This document shows positions 24,446 through 33,726 of a DNA stretch of 64,000 nt, piece by piece. The DNA is taken from the NCBI RefSeq assembly GCF_947581915.1, contig NZ_CANPWG010000010.1, positions 53,388-117,387 of the forward strand, given 5' to 3'. This stretch comes from Candidatus Palauibacter scopulicola (GTDB lineage: Bacteria; Gemmatimonadota; Gemmatimonadetes; Palauibacterales; Palauibacteraceae). Made by a program: the position numbers and the translations under genes. The notes beneath the pieces are model-generated. The model was not told the origin of the DNA and made no database searches. It saw only the letters and a list, made by a program, of their open reading frames with translations. How positions within the stretch are numbered: the stretch's first letter is position 1; every line of letters begins with the position of its first letter.

Positions 24446-26488
24446 ATGAACACGCGTTTCGTTCGCCGTCCCCGTCGCCCGACTGGCACCGCCGCTTCCG
24501 CGCTCTGCGCCGGACTTCTCGCCCTTTTCGCGGCCGCCGGGGTCGCGGCCCAAAGCACGACGCTTGAGATCGGCCGGACGCTGTCGGGCACGCTCGCCGC
24601 GGGCGACACGGCGCGCTATACGATCGAGGCAAACGAGAACGACTTCGTCCTCGGCGAGGTGGATCAGATCTCCGTCGATGTGACGGCGCGCGTCCTGGAT
24701 CCCGACGGAACGCAGGTCGGCCGTTTCGGCGGACTTGGGCGCGGCGTCGAGCGCTTCGGCGGGCGGACATCCGGCGCGGGCGTCCACACGCTGGAACTGA
24801 TCGTTGCGGGAGACGACCCGAAGGCCGGCGGGCGCTACGAGATCACGCTGCTGCGGCACGAACCCGTCGCGACGGATCCGGAGGCACTCGCCGAGCAGAT
24901 CATGTCCCGCTTCGACGGGCCGCATTCTCCGGGAGGCGCGGTGCGCGTGTGGCGCGACGGCCGCACGCTCTTCTCGAAGGCCTACGGGATGGCGAACCTC
25001 GCCTACGACCTCCCCTTCGAGGAGGAAACCCGGACGAACATCGGCTCGACCTCGAAGCAGTTCACCGCCTTCGCGATCATGCTGCAGGCGGAGCGCGGGC
25101 TCCTCTCCCTCGACGACGACATCCGGAAGCACATCCCCGAACTCCCGGAGTTCAAGCAGACAATCCGGGTGAAGCACCTGATCACCCACACGTCGGGACT
25201 GCGCGAATTCCTGAACCTGCTGCGGATGACGGGACGCCGTCTCGACCACGGCGACTGGATCGACCGCTCCGAACTCATCGACATCGTGCAGCGGCAGCCC
25301 GCCCTCCAGAACGAGCCCGGTGGTGAGTGGAACTACAACAACACGGCGTTCGGCCTCGCGGCCGTCATCGTCGAGCGGACCTCCGGCCAGGACTTCCACG
25401 TCTTCATGCGGGAGAACGTGTTCGGCCCGCTGGGCATGACCGGGACCATGGTGCGGCCCTCCACCCGACACATTGTCCCGAACATGTCCGAGGGCTACAC
25501 GCCGGGACCGGACGGATACCGTCAGATCGGAGACCTCGGCGGCGCGGTCGGCGCCGGGTCGATCTACAGCACGGTCCCGGACCTCCAGACGTGGGCCGAG
25601 AACTACGCGAACCCGCGGGTCGGCACGCGGGAGAGCATCGACGAGATGACGACGTCGTTCGTCCTCAACGACGGAGAGGAGACGGGGTACGGGTACGGTC
25701 TCTCGGTCGGCGAGCAGGGCGGACTGAAGCGGGTGAGCCACGGGGGCGCGGATGTCGCGCACCGCTCGATGTTCGTTTACTTCCCGGAGATCAACGCCGG
25801 CCTCACGACCCAGAGCAACCACGCGCAGTTCGACAGCGGCGTCGCGTACGAGCTGGCCGCGGCGTTCTTCAAGGACGCGATGGAGGAGGAAGAAGAGGAT
25901 GATGCGGCGGATGCGGGCGAGTTCGATTCCGCCGACTACGACCCCGAAGCGTTCGACGAGTTCGCCGGCCGCTATTCGCTGGACGCGGCGCCGGACTTCA
26001 TCCTCACGTTCACGCGCGAGGACGACACCTTCTACGCGCAGGCGACCGGCCAGCAGCGGCTCGAGATCGTCCCCACCTCCGACTCGACCTTCCGCCTGCT
26101 CGCCGTCGAGGCTTCCGTCACCTTCCTGCGGGATCCGGAGGGCGACGTCGAGGGGCTCACGCTGCACCAGAACGGGGACAACCACGCCACACGTCTCCTG
26201 GATGACGAGGCCGCGGGATGGGAACCGACGGCGGACGACCTCGCCGATTTCGCCGGCCGCTTCTTCAGCGACGAACTGGAGACCTTCTACACCCTGGCCG
26301 TGGAGGATGGCACGCTCGTCCTGCACCAGCGCCGGCTCGACCGGGCGGAACTCGAACCCGGGGAAGAGGATCGATTCTCGGGCGGCGGCCTGTCGTTCGC
26401 TTTCGAGCGGGACCGCAACGGAGAGGTGATCGGCTTCTACCTCTCCAACGTCCGCACGCGCGACGTCCGTTTCGGCCGCGTGCGCTGA
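24446..26488 (+). CDS. exported class C beta-lactamase-like serine hydrolase
   Basis: A 680-residue protein with a signal peptide ending AAGVAAQ. A short N-terminal pre-peptidase-like beta domain (about 37-130) precedes the penicillin-binding/serine hydrolase domain. The SxxK motif is in NIGSTSKQF (Ser about residue 201), the YxN motif in WNYNNTAF, and the HxG motif in VSHGGAD. All catalytic elements are present. A Glu/Asp linker and two C-terminal lipocalin-like domains (each beginning FAGRYS/FAGRFF) follow. Such proteins hydrolyse esters, amides or D-peptides. A beta-lactam role is not implied. Confidence 0.9.
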   Translation: MNTRFVRRPRRPTGTAASALCAGLLALFAAAGVAAQSTTLEIGRTLSGTLAAGDTARYTIEANENDFVLGEVDQISVDVTARVLDPDGTQVGRFGGLGRGVERFGGRTSGAGVHTLELIVAGDDPKAGGRYEITLLRHEPVATDPEALAEQIMSRFDGPHSPGGAVRVWRDGRTLFSKAYGMANLAYDLPFEEETRTNIGSTSKQFTAFAIMLQAERGLLSLDDDIRKHIPELPEFKQTIRVKHLITHTSGLREFLNLLRMTGRRLDHGDWIDRSELIDIVQRQPALQNEPGGEWNYNNTAFGLAAVIVERTSGQDFHVFMRENVFGPLGMTGTMVRPSTRHIVPNMSEGYTPGPDGYRQIGDLGGAVGAGSIYSTVPDLQTWAENYANPRVGTRESIDEMTTSFVLNDGEETGYGYGLSVGEQGGLKRVSHGGADVAHRSMFVYFPEINAGLTTQSNHAQFDSGVAYELAAAFFKDAMEEEEEDDAADAGEFDSADYDPEAFDEFAGRYSLDAAPDFILTFTREDDTFYAQATGQQRLEIVPTSDSTFRLLAVEASVTFLRDPEGDVEGLTLHQNGDNHATRLLDDEAAGWEPTADDLADFAGRFFSDELETFYTLAVEDGTLVLHQRRLDRAELEPGEEDRFSGGGLSFAFERDRNGEVIGFYLSNVRTRDVRFGRVR

Positions 26489-26564
26489 CAGAATCCGGGG
26501 TTCCGCTTAGCTTGTAGACGACAACTGCCGGGCAGTTTCAACCGAAAGGCGGGAGGCGTTCGCG

Positions 26565-29495
26565 ATGACGGGATTCGGAGTTCGTTTCGGTCGTAATGCT
26601 GGGCGGGGCACCTTGCTTCTGGCAGCGGTCATCGCGTTCGGGGCTCTCCCCGGCGCCGCGTGGGCGCAGGGTCGAATCGCAGGATCGGTCACGGATGACG
26701 CCAGGGGCGCGCCCCTGGCGGCCGTGCTGATCGAGATCCTGGACGCGCAGGGCACGGTGGCGGCGCAGGCCACGACGGGCCCGGGCGGCACCTACGCCAT
26801 CGACGGTGTGTCGGCGGGCTCGTATTCGGTCCGGTTCACCGCGCCGGGCTGGGTGACCGTCGTCATGGAGTCGCAGGCCGTCGCCGCCGGCCAGTCGACG
26901 TCGGTATCGACGACCATGACGCAGCAGTCATTCGAACTCAATCCGCTTACGGTCACCGCCTCCCGCACGTACGAGAAGGCGCTGGAGGCGCCGGCCGCGG
27001 TGGAGGTCGTCTCGACGCGGGACCTCGAAGAACGCCAGGTGACCTCTCCCATCGAGCACGTCGAGCACCAGCCCGGCGTGGACGTGGCGCGCACGGGAAT
27101 CCGCGGCCGCACCGCCGTATTGCGCGGCTTCAACAACATCTTCTCCGGCCGCACTCTGTTCATGACGGACAACCGGATCGCGCGCGTGCCGTCGCTGCGG
27201 GTGAACATCTTCTACCTGAACCCGACGTCGGACCTCGACACGGAGCAGGTCGAGACCGTGCTGGGCCCGGGATCGGCGCTCTACGGGCCGAACGCGGCGG
27301 GCGGCGTCGTCCACTACATCACGAAGTCTCCCATTCGCTCGCCGGGCGCCAGCTTCTCGGTGGGCGGCGGCCTCCGGCAGCAGGGCAACACGCCGGGGAT
27401 CGGCAGCGGCCCGATCCAGGGCGAGGACGCCGGGCTGTTCCAGTTCGACGGGCGCATCGCGGTGGCCCCGAGCGACAAGTTCGGGTTCAAGATCTCGGGG
27501 CAGTACTTCGACGCGACCGAATACGCCTTCAACGACTTGGTCGAGGCCCAGGCGCAGGGCGCGGGACAGGCCTGCATCGGAGCCGGCTTCGATCCGACCT
27601 CCCCGGCCTGCCAGGTGTTCGCGCCGGGACTCGATCTGACGAACCCGGCGGATCGGGAGGTGCTGGCCCAGTCCGCCCGGAATGCGGCGATGGGGCGCGA
27701 TGACGGGCACCGGAACTGGGGCGTGGACGCTCGGATGGACTTCGAACCGTCGCCGGGGACGTCGCTCGTCCTCGCCGCGGGGCGCAACACCGCCGCCGAG
27801 GCGACGGAACTCACCGGGCTGGGCGCGTCCAACGTCACCAACTGGAGCGTCACGTACGGACAGGCCCGTCTCCGGCACCAGGATCTGTTCGCGCAGTTGT
27901 TCTACAACTACAACACGAACGACGAGACCTACCTCCTTCGCCAGGGCCGTCCGCTCTTCGACAACTCTTCCCTGCTCGTGGGGCAACTCCAGTACCAATC
28001 GCGGATCGGCTCGGCGCACCGGCTCATCTACGGGGTCGACTACCTCGGGACGAACCCGGACAGCAAGGGGACGATCAACGGTCAGTTCGAGAACGACGAC
28101 GAGACGACCGAGGTCGGCGGCTACCTCCAGTGGGAGTGGGCGCTGAGTCCGAAGTTCGACTTCACGGGCGCCTTCAGGTACGACTACAGCAGCAACCTCG
28201 CGGATCCCGTCTTCTCGCCCCGCGCGGCGCTGGTCTTCAAGCCGGACGCTTCGAACTCGTTCCGGCTGACCCTGAACCGGGCGTTCTCGACTCCGACGTC
28301 TACAAACCAGTTCCTGGACATCTCGGGCGGGACGATCCCGGTCCCCGGCACGCCGTTCTTCTACGACCTGCGGGCCACGGGATCCGCGGGCAACGGACAC
28401 ATGTACATGCGGCAGAACGGGATCCCGATGCATATGTCGCCGTTCAACGTGCTGCGCGGCGGGAGCCCTCGCGAGTTCCTGCCGACGACCACGGCGCAGT
28501 TGTGGGCCACGGCCACGGAGCTGATCGCCGCCCTCCTTCCGCAGGCCGCCCCGCTGGTACCCTTGATTCCCGTCCCCTCGGCGGACCAGGTGGGCGTCTT
28601 GGCGCTGCTGCTCGATACGGAGGTCGCGGGCGGTGGCGCGCCGCCGCCGGGCTGCGTGGCGCCCCCATTCTGCGAAGCCGTCGACCTCGCGAACCTCCAG
28701 GATATCGAGGCGCTGGGGCCGACGGTCAGCAACACGTTCGAGTTCGGGTACAAGGGAGTGTTCGGAGACAACGTGTCCGTCGGAGCCAACGCCTGGTTCA
28801 CCCGCTACGACAGCTACATCGCGCCCCTCCGGTTGCTCTCCCCGCACGTTTTCCTCAACGGACCGCAGCTCGGGGCATATCTCTCCAACGTGTTCCGGCA
28901 GCTCGTCGGCGTGGCGTTCGCAACCGAGGCGGAGGCGCTGGCGACGGCGCAGTTCATCGCGGACCAGGCGGGGCAGATTCCGCTGGGCGCCGTGACACCG
29001 ACGAGCGCCGGCGGCACCGCCGCGGCGATGGTGGCCGGATACCAGGATGCCGGCGGGTTCGACGTCTTCGGAGGGGAACTGGGGGCCGGCTTCGCCCTGA
29101 GCGACCGTTTCGAGATGGCCACATCGCTGTCGTTCATCAACCGGAACACCTTCGAGACCGCGGGCGAACTCCTGAGCGAGGTGTCGCTGAACTCGCCGAC
29201 CGTCCGCGGAACCGCGTCGCTCACGTACCGGAACGACGACGCCGGCCTCAACGGCGGCCTCCGGTTCCGGGCCCAGAACGGCTATCCGTTCAACTCCGGA
29301 CCGTGGGTGGGCGACCTCGAGGCCGTCACCACGCTGGACGCGAATTTCGGCGTCCGCGTTCCGGGGTACGAGGACCTCTGGTTCCAGGTCGACGTCTCGA
29401 ACGTGTTCGACCAGGCGTACCAGAGCATGGCGGGGGCGCCGGCGATCGGGCGGGTGATACTCGCCCGGATGCGCTGGGATTTCAGCCCGTTCTGA
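26565..29495 (+). CDS. TonB-dependent receptor with carboxypeptidase-regulatory-like N-domain
   Basis: A 976-residue outer-membrane protein. The signal peptide ends GAAWAQ, then a CarboxypepD_reg-like domain (about 36-110), a TonB-box-like stretch (ELNPLTVTASR), and a plug with VETVLGPGSALYGPNAAGGV (about 230-245). The remaining 700 residues are the 22-strand barrel, ending in an aromatic residue (MRWDFSPF). TonB-dependent receptors import scarce ligands such as metal chelates, vitamins or glycans. No substrate-specific partner gene is adjacent; the upstream serine hydrolase is on the same strand at 76 nt. Confidence 0.93.
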   Translation: MTGFGVRFGRNAGRGTLLLAAVIAFGALPGAAWAQGRIAGSVTDDARGAPLAAVLIEILDAQGTVAAQATTGPGGTYAIDGVSAGSYSVRFTAPGWVTVVMESQAVAAGQSTSVSTTMTQQSFELNPLTVTASRTYEKALEAPAAVEVVSTRDLEERQVTSPIEHVEHQPGVDVARTGIRGRTAVLRGFNNIFSGRTLFMTDNRIARVPSLRVNIFYLNPTSDLDTEQVETVLGPGSALYGPNAAGGVVHYITKSPIRSPGASFSVGGGLRQQGNTPGIGSGPIQGEDAGLFQFDGRIAVAPSDKFGFKISGQYFDATEYAFNDLVEAQAQGAGQACIGAGFDPTSPACQVFAPGLDLTNPADREVLAQSARNAAMGRDDGHRNWGVDARMDFEPSPGTSLVLAAGRNTAAEATELTGLGASNVTNWSVTYGQARLRHQDLFAQLFYNYNTNDETYLLRQGRPLFDNSSLLVGQLQYQSRIGSAHRLIYGVDYLGTNPDSKGTINGQFENDDETTEVGGYLQWEWALSPKFDFTGAFRYDYSSNLADPVFSPRAALVFKPDASNSFRLTLNRAFSTPTSTNQFLDISGGTIPVPGTPFFYDLRATGSAGNGHMYMRQNGIPMHMSPFNVLRGGSPREFLPTTTAQLWATATELIAALLPQAAPLVPLIPVPSADQVGVLALLLDTEVAGGGAPPPGCVAPPFCEAVDLANLQDIEALGPTVSNTFEFGYKGVFGDNVSVGANAWFTRYDSYIAPLRLLSPHVFLNGPQLGAYLSNVFRQLVGVAFATEAEALATAQFIADQAGQIPLGAVTPTSAGGTAAAMVAGYQDAGGFDVFGGELGAGFALSDRFEMATSLSFINRNTFETAGELLSEVSLNSPTVRGTASLTYRNDDAGLNGGLRFRAQNGYPFNSGPWVGDLEAVTTLDANFGVRVPGYEDLWFQVDVSNVFDQAYQSMAGAPAIGRVILARMRWDFSPF

Positions 29496-29510
29496 TTTTC
29501 GGGACACGAC

Positions 29511-29540
29511 GCCGGCCGGTCCGCGATCGGGCTGGCCGGC
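29511..29540 (+). terminator. possible terminator after the TonB receptor
   Basis: GCCGGCC at 29511-29517 pairs with GGCCGGC at 29534-29540 across a 16-nt loop, 16 nt after the receptor stop. There is no T tract. Just downstream, a 16-bp sequence is repeated with a 17-bp period (29542-29557 and 29559-29574). Confidence 0.35.
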
Positions 29541-29628
29541 GGCGACCCGGCTGGCCGCGCGACCCGGCTGGCCGACCACGCATCGGGGTGCGTGAGCGCG
29601 GTCGGCCCTCGCACTCCGGTCTGAAAGA

Positions 29629-29713
29629 TGCCGGGGGTGGGGCTCGAACCCACACGGGGATGGACCCCTTCGGATTTTAAGTCCGATGCGTCTGCCAATT
29701 CCGCCACCCCGGC
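29629..29713 (-). tRNA. tRNA-Leu (anticodon UAA)
   Basis: On the minus strand an 85-nt cloverleaf starts GCCGGGGTGGCGGAATTGGC and ends in CCCCGGC plus discriminator A. The acceptor stem GCCGGGG/CCCCGGC is perfect. The anticodon stem TCGGA/TCCGA encloses loop CTTAAAA, giving anticodon UAA. The long variable arm (about GGGGTCCATCCCC) is typical of class II tRNA-Leu, and the T arm GTGGGTTCGAACCCCAC is canonical. CCA is not encoded. Confidence 0.97.
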
Positions 29714-29829
29714 GCGCGCCGCATCGGAAAGCTAACGCCTTGCCCGCACCCGTGGCAGAAGAGCGTCCGCTTGCGGGTAAGGTGGCGCCGGACCCAGCAT
29801 GGACAGGAGGATTTCGCCCGGAGGCCATC

Positions 29830-30489
29830 ATGAATCGATTCCTGAAGCGACGCGCCGCCGTCCGCACCTTTTCGGGTCTCGGCACGCTGTCGATCCTGCT
29901 CTACGCTCCCGCCGCGGCGTTCGCGCAGGCGCATCCGAACCCAGCCACGCCCGACTCGCTGCGCCAGATCCAGACGATGGAGCCGCACATCGGACCGCCG
30001 GGCACCGAGGTGAACCTCTACACCGAGAACATCCCGCTCCAGGCGAGGGTCGTCGTCGGCCTGGGAGCCATCGGCACCGGTTTCGAGGAACTGGGGACCG
30101 GCGCTCAGGGCGAGTTCGGCGAGATCGGAGCCACCGTGCATGTGCCGGAGACGGCGACGTGGGACCGGGCGGTCGTCTTCATCATCTTCAACGGGAACTT
30201 CGCCCCCACGGGGCTCTCCGACCCGTTCCATGTGACGGATGAGGCCGGTCGGATTCAGCGCACCGGCTCGATCGCCGGGCAGGAGAACGGCTGCGTGACG
30301 TTCGAGGATCGGGACGGGTACTTCTACACGCTGGCCGGAGACCTGGGAGACGCCGAGGCCGGGGATTTCCTCATCGTCGAGGGGGCCGCGTCGCGTTCGG
30401 TCGCCTGCCCGCACGCGGACACGATCGAGGTCGACCGCATGGAGGAAACGGAACCGTTCGAGCGTCCCCGCCCCGAGCCGTTCCGCTAG
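29830..30489 (+). CDS. exported protein of unknown function (possible DUF5818-like C-domain)
   Basis: A 219-residue protein starting at ATG 29830 with CGGAGG upstream. The signal ends AAAFAQ. The first half has an IPT/Ig-like character (MEPHIGPPGTEVNLYTENIP). The second half contains ENGCVTFEDRDGYFYTLAG and GDFLIVEGAASRSVACP, reminiscent of small DUF5818-type beta domains. Two Cys residues could form a disulfide across that domain. The C-terminal tail is Pro/Arg/Glu-rich. It stands alone between the tRNA and the converging dut unit; no function can be given. Confidence 0.7.
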   Translation: MNRFLKRRAAVRTFSGLGTLSILLYAPAAAFAQAHPNPATPDSLRQIQTMEPHIGPPGTEVNLYTENIPLQARVVVGLGAIGTGFEELGTGAQGEFGEIGATVHVPETATWDRAVVFIIFNGNFAPTGLSDPFHVTDEAGRIQRTGSIAGQENGCVTFEDRDGYFYTLAGDLGDAEAGDFLIVEGAASRSVACPHADTIEVDRMEETEPFERPRPEPFR

Positions 30490-30508
30490 CGCGGCGGTCG
30501 TTTCCTCG

Positions 30509-30533
30509 CCGGCGCCGGGCGCTTCAGCGCCGG
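30509..30533. terminator. hairpin between converging genes
   Basis: CCGGCGC and GCGCCGG form a 7-bp stem across an 11-nt loop, between the stop at 30489 and the small minus-strand gene ending at 30524. There is no T tract, and the right arm overlaps the end of that small gene. Confidence 0.4.
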
Positions 30534-30619
30534 GACGAGCCGGTGACTTCGACGAGGAAGATGACGAGCAGCGTGATCAGGACGGGGATGGCGAGGAGCC
30601 ATTCCTGCAGTTCGGGCAT
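30524..30619 (-). CDS. 31-residue single-helix membrane peptide downstream of dut
   Basis: ATG 30619 is preceded by a purine-rich ribosome-binding site (GGAGAAGGAGAAG) and encodes 31 residues: MPELQEWLLAIPVLITLLVI and then FLVEVTGSSRR. The hydrophobic core of about 18 residues ends with a basic Arg-Arg, as expected for a single-pass inner-membrane peptide. It starts 18 nt after the dut stop, so it is likely co-transcribed and translated. It is too short for most gene callers. No function is known. Confidence 0.6.
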   Translation of the reverse strand: MPELQEWLLAIPVLITLLVIFLVEVTGSSRR

Positions 30620-30637
30620 CGCGTCTTCTCCTTCTCC

Positions 30638-31168
30638 TTATCGTTTGCCGGTGCTGCCGAGCCCGCCGGCGCGGTCCGTCGAGATCGAGACCGGCCCCTC
30701 CTCCCAGCGCGCCACCCGGTACCTGTGGAGGACGACCTGGGCGATCCGTTCGCCGTGTTCGATCCGAATGGGGTGCGGCGCCGAGTTGAGGACGAGGACG
30801 AACCACTCGTCCGGATAGTCCGCGTCCACGGTACCGGGCGCGTTGGGCACCGTGAGCCCGCGCTTCCACGCGAGCGACGACCGCATGCGGATCTGCGCCT
30901 CGTAGCCGTCGGGCAGCCGGGCGCGGAAGCCCGTGGGCACGAGCGCCCGGTCGCCGGGTTCGAGGGCGATCGAAGGGGCGCCGTTCCCGGTGGAGGTGGC
31001 GGTCACGGAGATGGTCTCGCGGTCGGCCCCCCGATGGACCCGGACCGGCCCGCAGGTGAGATGCGCCCGGATGTCGTAACCGGCCGACTGCTCCGTCGCT
31101 CGCGTCGGAACACGAACGTCTTCCGCCAGCTTCTCGAAGATGACGCACGCACCGTCGGCGTCGGACAC
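30638..31168 (-). CDS. dut: dUTP diphosphatase
   Basis: A 176-residue trimeric-type dUTPase that hydrolyses dUTP to dUMP and pyrophosphate. Family motifs appear in order: AGYDIRA (motif 1), RMRSSLAWKRGL (motif 2), PGTVDADYPDEW (motif 3, with the catalytic Asp and uracil-binding hairpin), RIAQVV (motif 4), and RAGGLGSTGKR (motif 5). An insert of about 25 residues between motifs 1 and 2 makes it longer than the usual 150. The start is GTG 31168. It lies 29 nt after the FMN reductase gene and upstream of a 31-residue membrane peptide. Confidence 0.93.
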   Translation of the reverse strand: MSDADGACVIFEKLAEDVRVPTRATEQSAGYDIRAHLTCGPVRVHRGADRETISVTATSTGNGAPSIALEPGDRALVPTGFRARLPDGYEAQIRMRSSLAWKRGLTVPNAPGTVDADYPDEWFVLVLNSAPHPIRIEHGERIAQVVLHRYRVARWEEGPVSISTDRAGGLGSTGKR

Positions 31169-31197
31169 GAACCCTCGCTCCCGTCTTCCTGAGAGAT

Positions 31198-31752
31198 CTA
31201 TCGGAACCTAAGTGCCCATTCTGCGGCGGCGGACATGAATCTGTCGAGGTGCTTCCCGGTTGTCTCGTCCGCCAGTTCGAGATCGTCGTCGAACACGGCG
31301 CCCGCCCCCGAGAGCAGAACCCGCGGCTGCGGCATTACGTGGGCGTTCAGCCCCGCGAGCGACTCGCGCAGGGAGCGCTGGGCCAGCGCCGTACCCAGGC
31401 GGCCGGGCGTCGCCCCCATGATCGCGACCGGCTTCCCGTCCCACGCCTGCGGACGCGGGGGTCGCGACCCCCAGTCCACGGCGTTCTTGAGCACGGCCGG
31501 CAGGCCTCCGTTGTACTCCGGCGTCACGAGCAGCACCAGGTCCGCCGCGTGAACGGCGGCCTTGAAGTCCGCGACCTCGGCCGGATCGCCCGCGGCCTCC
31601 ACGTCTCCGTCATAGAACGGCAACCGCGACGGGTCGAAGTCCCTGATCTCGACGCCTTCCGGCGCCCGCGCGATGGCGGCCCGCAGAAGCGCCCGGTTGA
31701 ACGATCGTCGGCGGCAACTGCCCGCAATGGCAAGCAGGGAGACATGATTCAT
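31198..31752 (-). CDS. NADPH-dependent FMN reductase family protein
   Basis: A 184-residue flavodoxin-fold protein. The phosphate-binding loop is at the N-terminus (AIAGSCRRRSFNRALLRAA), and the family signature TPEYNGGLPAVLKNAVDWGS is at about residues 78-97, followed by GKPVAIMGATPG. It matches the chromate/quinone/azo reductase-like group (YieF/ArsH relatives) and probably reduces quinones or flavins in the cytoplasm. It is the first gene of the unit with dut. No regulatory site is evident. Confidence 0.9.
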   Translation of the reverse strand: MNHVSLLAIAGSCRRRSFNRALLRAAIARAPEGVEIRDFDPSRLPFYDGDVEAAGDPAEVADFKAAVHAADLVLLVTPEYNGGLPAVLKNAVDWGSRPPRPQAWDGKPVAIMGATPGRLGTALAQRSLRESLAGLNAHVMPQPRVLLSGAGAVFDDDLELADETTGKHLDRFMSAAAEWALRFR

Positions 31753-31853
31753 GGGACGGCAGAGTGCATGGCAGCGGCACGCCGCGCAAACCGGTGGGGC
31801 GGAAGGCCACCGACGTTCCCGCGGGAACGCGGCGGGAATCCCGACCCGCGCCG

Positions 31854-33197
31854 TTACTCCTGGATGGCCCCCGACACCCGTTTCACGACGACGGTCGGCA
31901 CGTCAAAGGCGTCCAGTTCCACGTAGGCGACGAGCCCCCCCGGCCCGAAGGCAGCCGGCATCCGAGCTTCCGCAAGGGTCCCGATATACCGCCCCTCGGC
32001 GGTGATCAGATCGACCGGACCGGGGCGCGTCGGCGGCAGCGTATTCGGTCGCCCCCCAACGGCGGACTGAAAGGCCCCAACGATATCCAGGTCGGGAAAC
32101 CCGTCTGCCGGTGTACGGAGCACCCATATCCTGCCTTCCCAATCCGTATCGAGGGCATCGATGATCTCGACTTCGCCGGGAAGGTCGAGGTCGTCCAGCC
32201 GTGCTTCCAGCGCTTCGACTCCCCCGAACAATCCAAGCATCTCGGCCCTGTGCCGGCTCTCGGCGGACTCCCGCTCCAGGCGAGTCCGCAGGGAGTTGGC
32301 GAAGGCCCTCCGATTGCGCTCGTCCCAGGGTCGTACCGGGAACGGGCGGGTGAGAATCCGGTCGACGTTGCCGGCGGGCGCGACGATCCGAACCGCATAT
32401 GCGGTGGAATCCGAGAACGCCACGCACCCGTTCGGAAGAGGGGCGAAATGGAACTTCACTCGGTCGTCCGGACTGCCGGGGGCCCGAAAGAGGGGCACCT
32501 CGCGGGCCTCCTCTCCCTCAAACTCCACTCGGGCCACCTCCCGGGGTCCGGGCTTGATGGAGATCCGGCCGGCCGTCGTATTCGTTTGCCGCCGCACGTC
32601 CCACACGGAAATGACGCGCGAGAGAAAGGTTCCGTCCCGGTCCGCCCTGCGGATTCGGGGGTTCGCCGATGGCGTCATCCCGGCCGGCAGATCGTGGCGC
32701 GGGCCCACGCCGGGGAAGCGCACCATGCGTTCGAATGCCCCCTCCGAGTCGAAGACGTGGTAGGCAAGATGGCCCTTGTCCGGGACGACCGTACGTCCGT
32801 CGGCGAGAGCGAAGGCCTGGTTCGCCTCGCGGAACTCGCCCGGGCCGTCACCCCTGCGCCCGAACGCCGCGACGAGGCTTCCGGAGGGGTCGACGATCAC
32901 GACGCGAAGCTCGTCACCGACCAGATCCGAGATGTGCAGGTTGCCGCGCGCGTCAAAGCTCACCGCGGAAACGTAAGAAAAAAGCTCCCACTCCCTGTCT
33001 CCGTTTCCGACGCGGTAGACCTCGCTGAAGTCGGCTTCCAGGATCCGGTCCTCGAGCGGCAACTCGATGACCTGCTGAGCAGCCACGGCGCCGGTCGCGA
33101 GCGAGAATCCGGCCCAGACGCAGACCGTCGGAACCATGGCGGGGGTCCGGCGGCGGACGCGGGGTCTTTCGTGCTTCGCCGTATGCAATGTATGCAT
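31854..33197 (-). CDS. 6-bladed beta-propeller exported protein, second copy
   Basis: About 447 residues from ATG 33197, with a hydrophobic signal (VPTVCVWAGFSLATGAVAAQ). Blades resemble those of the protein at 6683-8077, including AVSFDARGNLHISDL and the signature [12 protein letters not shown]. Both proteins share the ending [15 protein letters not shown]...VPTVVVKR, so they are paralogues. Unlike the other copy it lacks a lipobox and is probably soluble in the periplasm. Starts at 33137 or 33242 are also possible; none has a clear ribosome-binding site. Confidence 0.8.
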   Translation of the reverse strand: MHTLHTAKHERPRVRRRTPAMVPTVCVWAGFSLATGAVAAQQVIELPLEDRILEADFSEVYRVGNGDREWELFSYVSAVSFDARGNLHISDLVGDELRVVIVDPSGSLVAAFGRRGDGPGEFREANQAFALADGRTVVPDKGHLAYHVFDSEGAFERMVRFPGVGPRHDLPAGMTPSANPRIRRADRDGTFLSRVISVWDVRRQTNTTAGRISIKPGPREVARVEFEGEEAREVPLFRAPGSPDDRVKFHFAPLPNGCVAFSDSTAYAVRIVAPAGNVDRILTRPFPVRPWDERNRRAFANSLRTRLERESAESRHRAEMLGLFGGVEALEARLDDLDLPGEVEIIDALDTDWEGRIWVLRTPADGFPDLDIVGAFQSAVGGRPNTLPPTRPGPVDLITAEGRYIGTLAEARMPAAFGPGGLVAYVELDAFDVPTVVVKRVSGAIQE

Positions 33198-33264
33198 CGA
33201 CACAGAATCGTCCGTTTCGGTTTCGGTACGGCCAGCCACCACGACGCCACGAGGAGGCCGACTG

Positions 33265-33711
33265 ATGAACGAGCGTCCTATCCTGCTACACGCCGCAGGC
33301 GGGGTCTACTCCCTGCCGCTCTGTCTCGGGCTCATGCTTGCCACCGCGGGCGGGGCCGTCTCGCAGGAGGTCTCGAACGGGGCCGAAGAACCGGGGAACG
33401 AAGCCCACACCGGGCTCGTGATCCGGGACCTGGAGAGCGGCGACGAGCGCCGGCTCGCCTATCCCGTCCCGCACGATGAGGTGGACTCGCGCACGCTGCG
33501 CCGGGCGCAGTGGTTCCAGGAAGACCAGCACGTGTTCGTGCGGCACGGGGAGTTGGTCTGGAACCTCGTCGACGCGGGGGGCAAGGGGGGCGTGGGGAGC
33601 CACGGCCAGCTCCAGGGACCCGGCTACCACTGGGAGCTGTGGGCGATGGCCGCCGACGACATGGATGAGGACGACAGACCGGAGGAGCTTCCGGGCGTAA
33701 CGTCCCGCTGA
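33265..33711 (+). CDS. small exported protein of unknown function
   Basis: A 148-residue protein with a clear ribosome-binding site (GAGGAGG) before ATG 33265. A signal peptide (SLPLCLGLMLATAGGAVSQ) is followed by a hydrophilic, acidic domain with TGLVIRDLESGDERRLAYPV and WFQEDQHVFVRHGELVWNLV. I do not recognise a family. It sits 15 nt upstream of the FAD oxidoreductase on the same strand, so co-transcription is likely. Confidence 0.65.
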   Translation: MNERPILLHAAGGVYSLPLCLGLMLATAGGAVSQEVSNGAEEPGNEAHTGLVIRDLESGDERRLAYPVPHDEVDSRTLRRAQWFQEDQHVFVRHGELVWNLVDAGGKGGVGSHGQLQGPGYHWELWAMAADDMDEDDRPEELPGVTSR

Positions 33712-33726
33712 GAGGAAAGCGAACCG

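Noticed and set aside
29542..29574. Two 16-bp direct repeats after the TonB receptor as an attachment site or CRISPR-like unit
   Set aside because: Only two copies with a 1-bp gap, in GC-rich spacer DNA next to a tRNA; no integrase or second tRNA fragment is visible, so it is probably local slippage.
26928..29885. 985-codon open frame antisense to the TonB receptor
   Set aside because: It mirrors codon structure of a clear receptor gene in high-GC DNA, its protein is Arg/Val/Asp-rich without any domain, and it runs through a tRNA gene.
31764..33479. 571-codon plus-strand frame opposite the propeller gene
   Set aside because: Shadow of the 31854-33197 gene; low-complexity sequence with no recognisable motif or signal.
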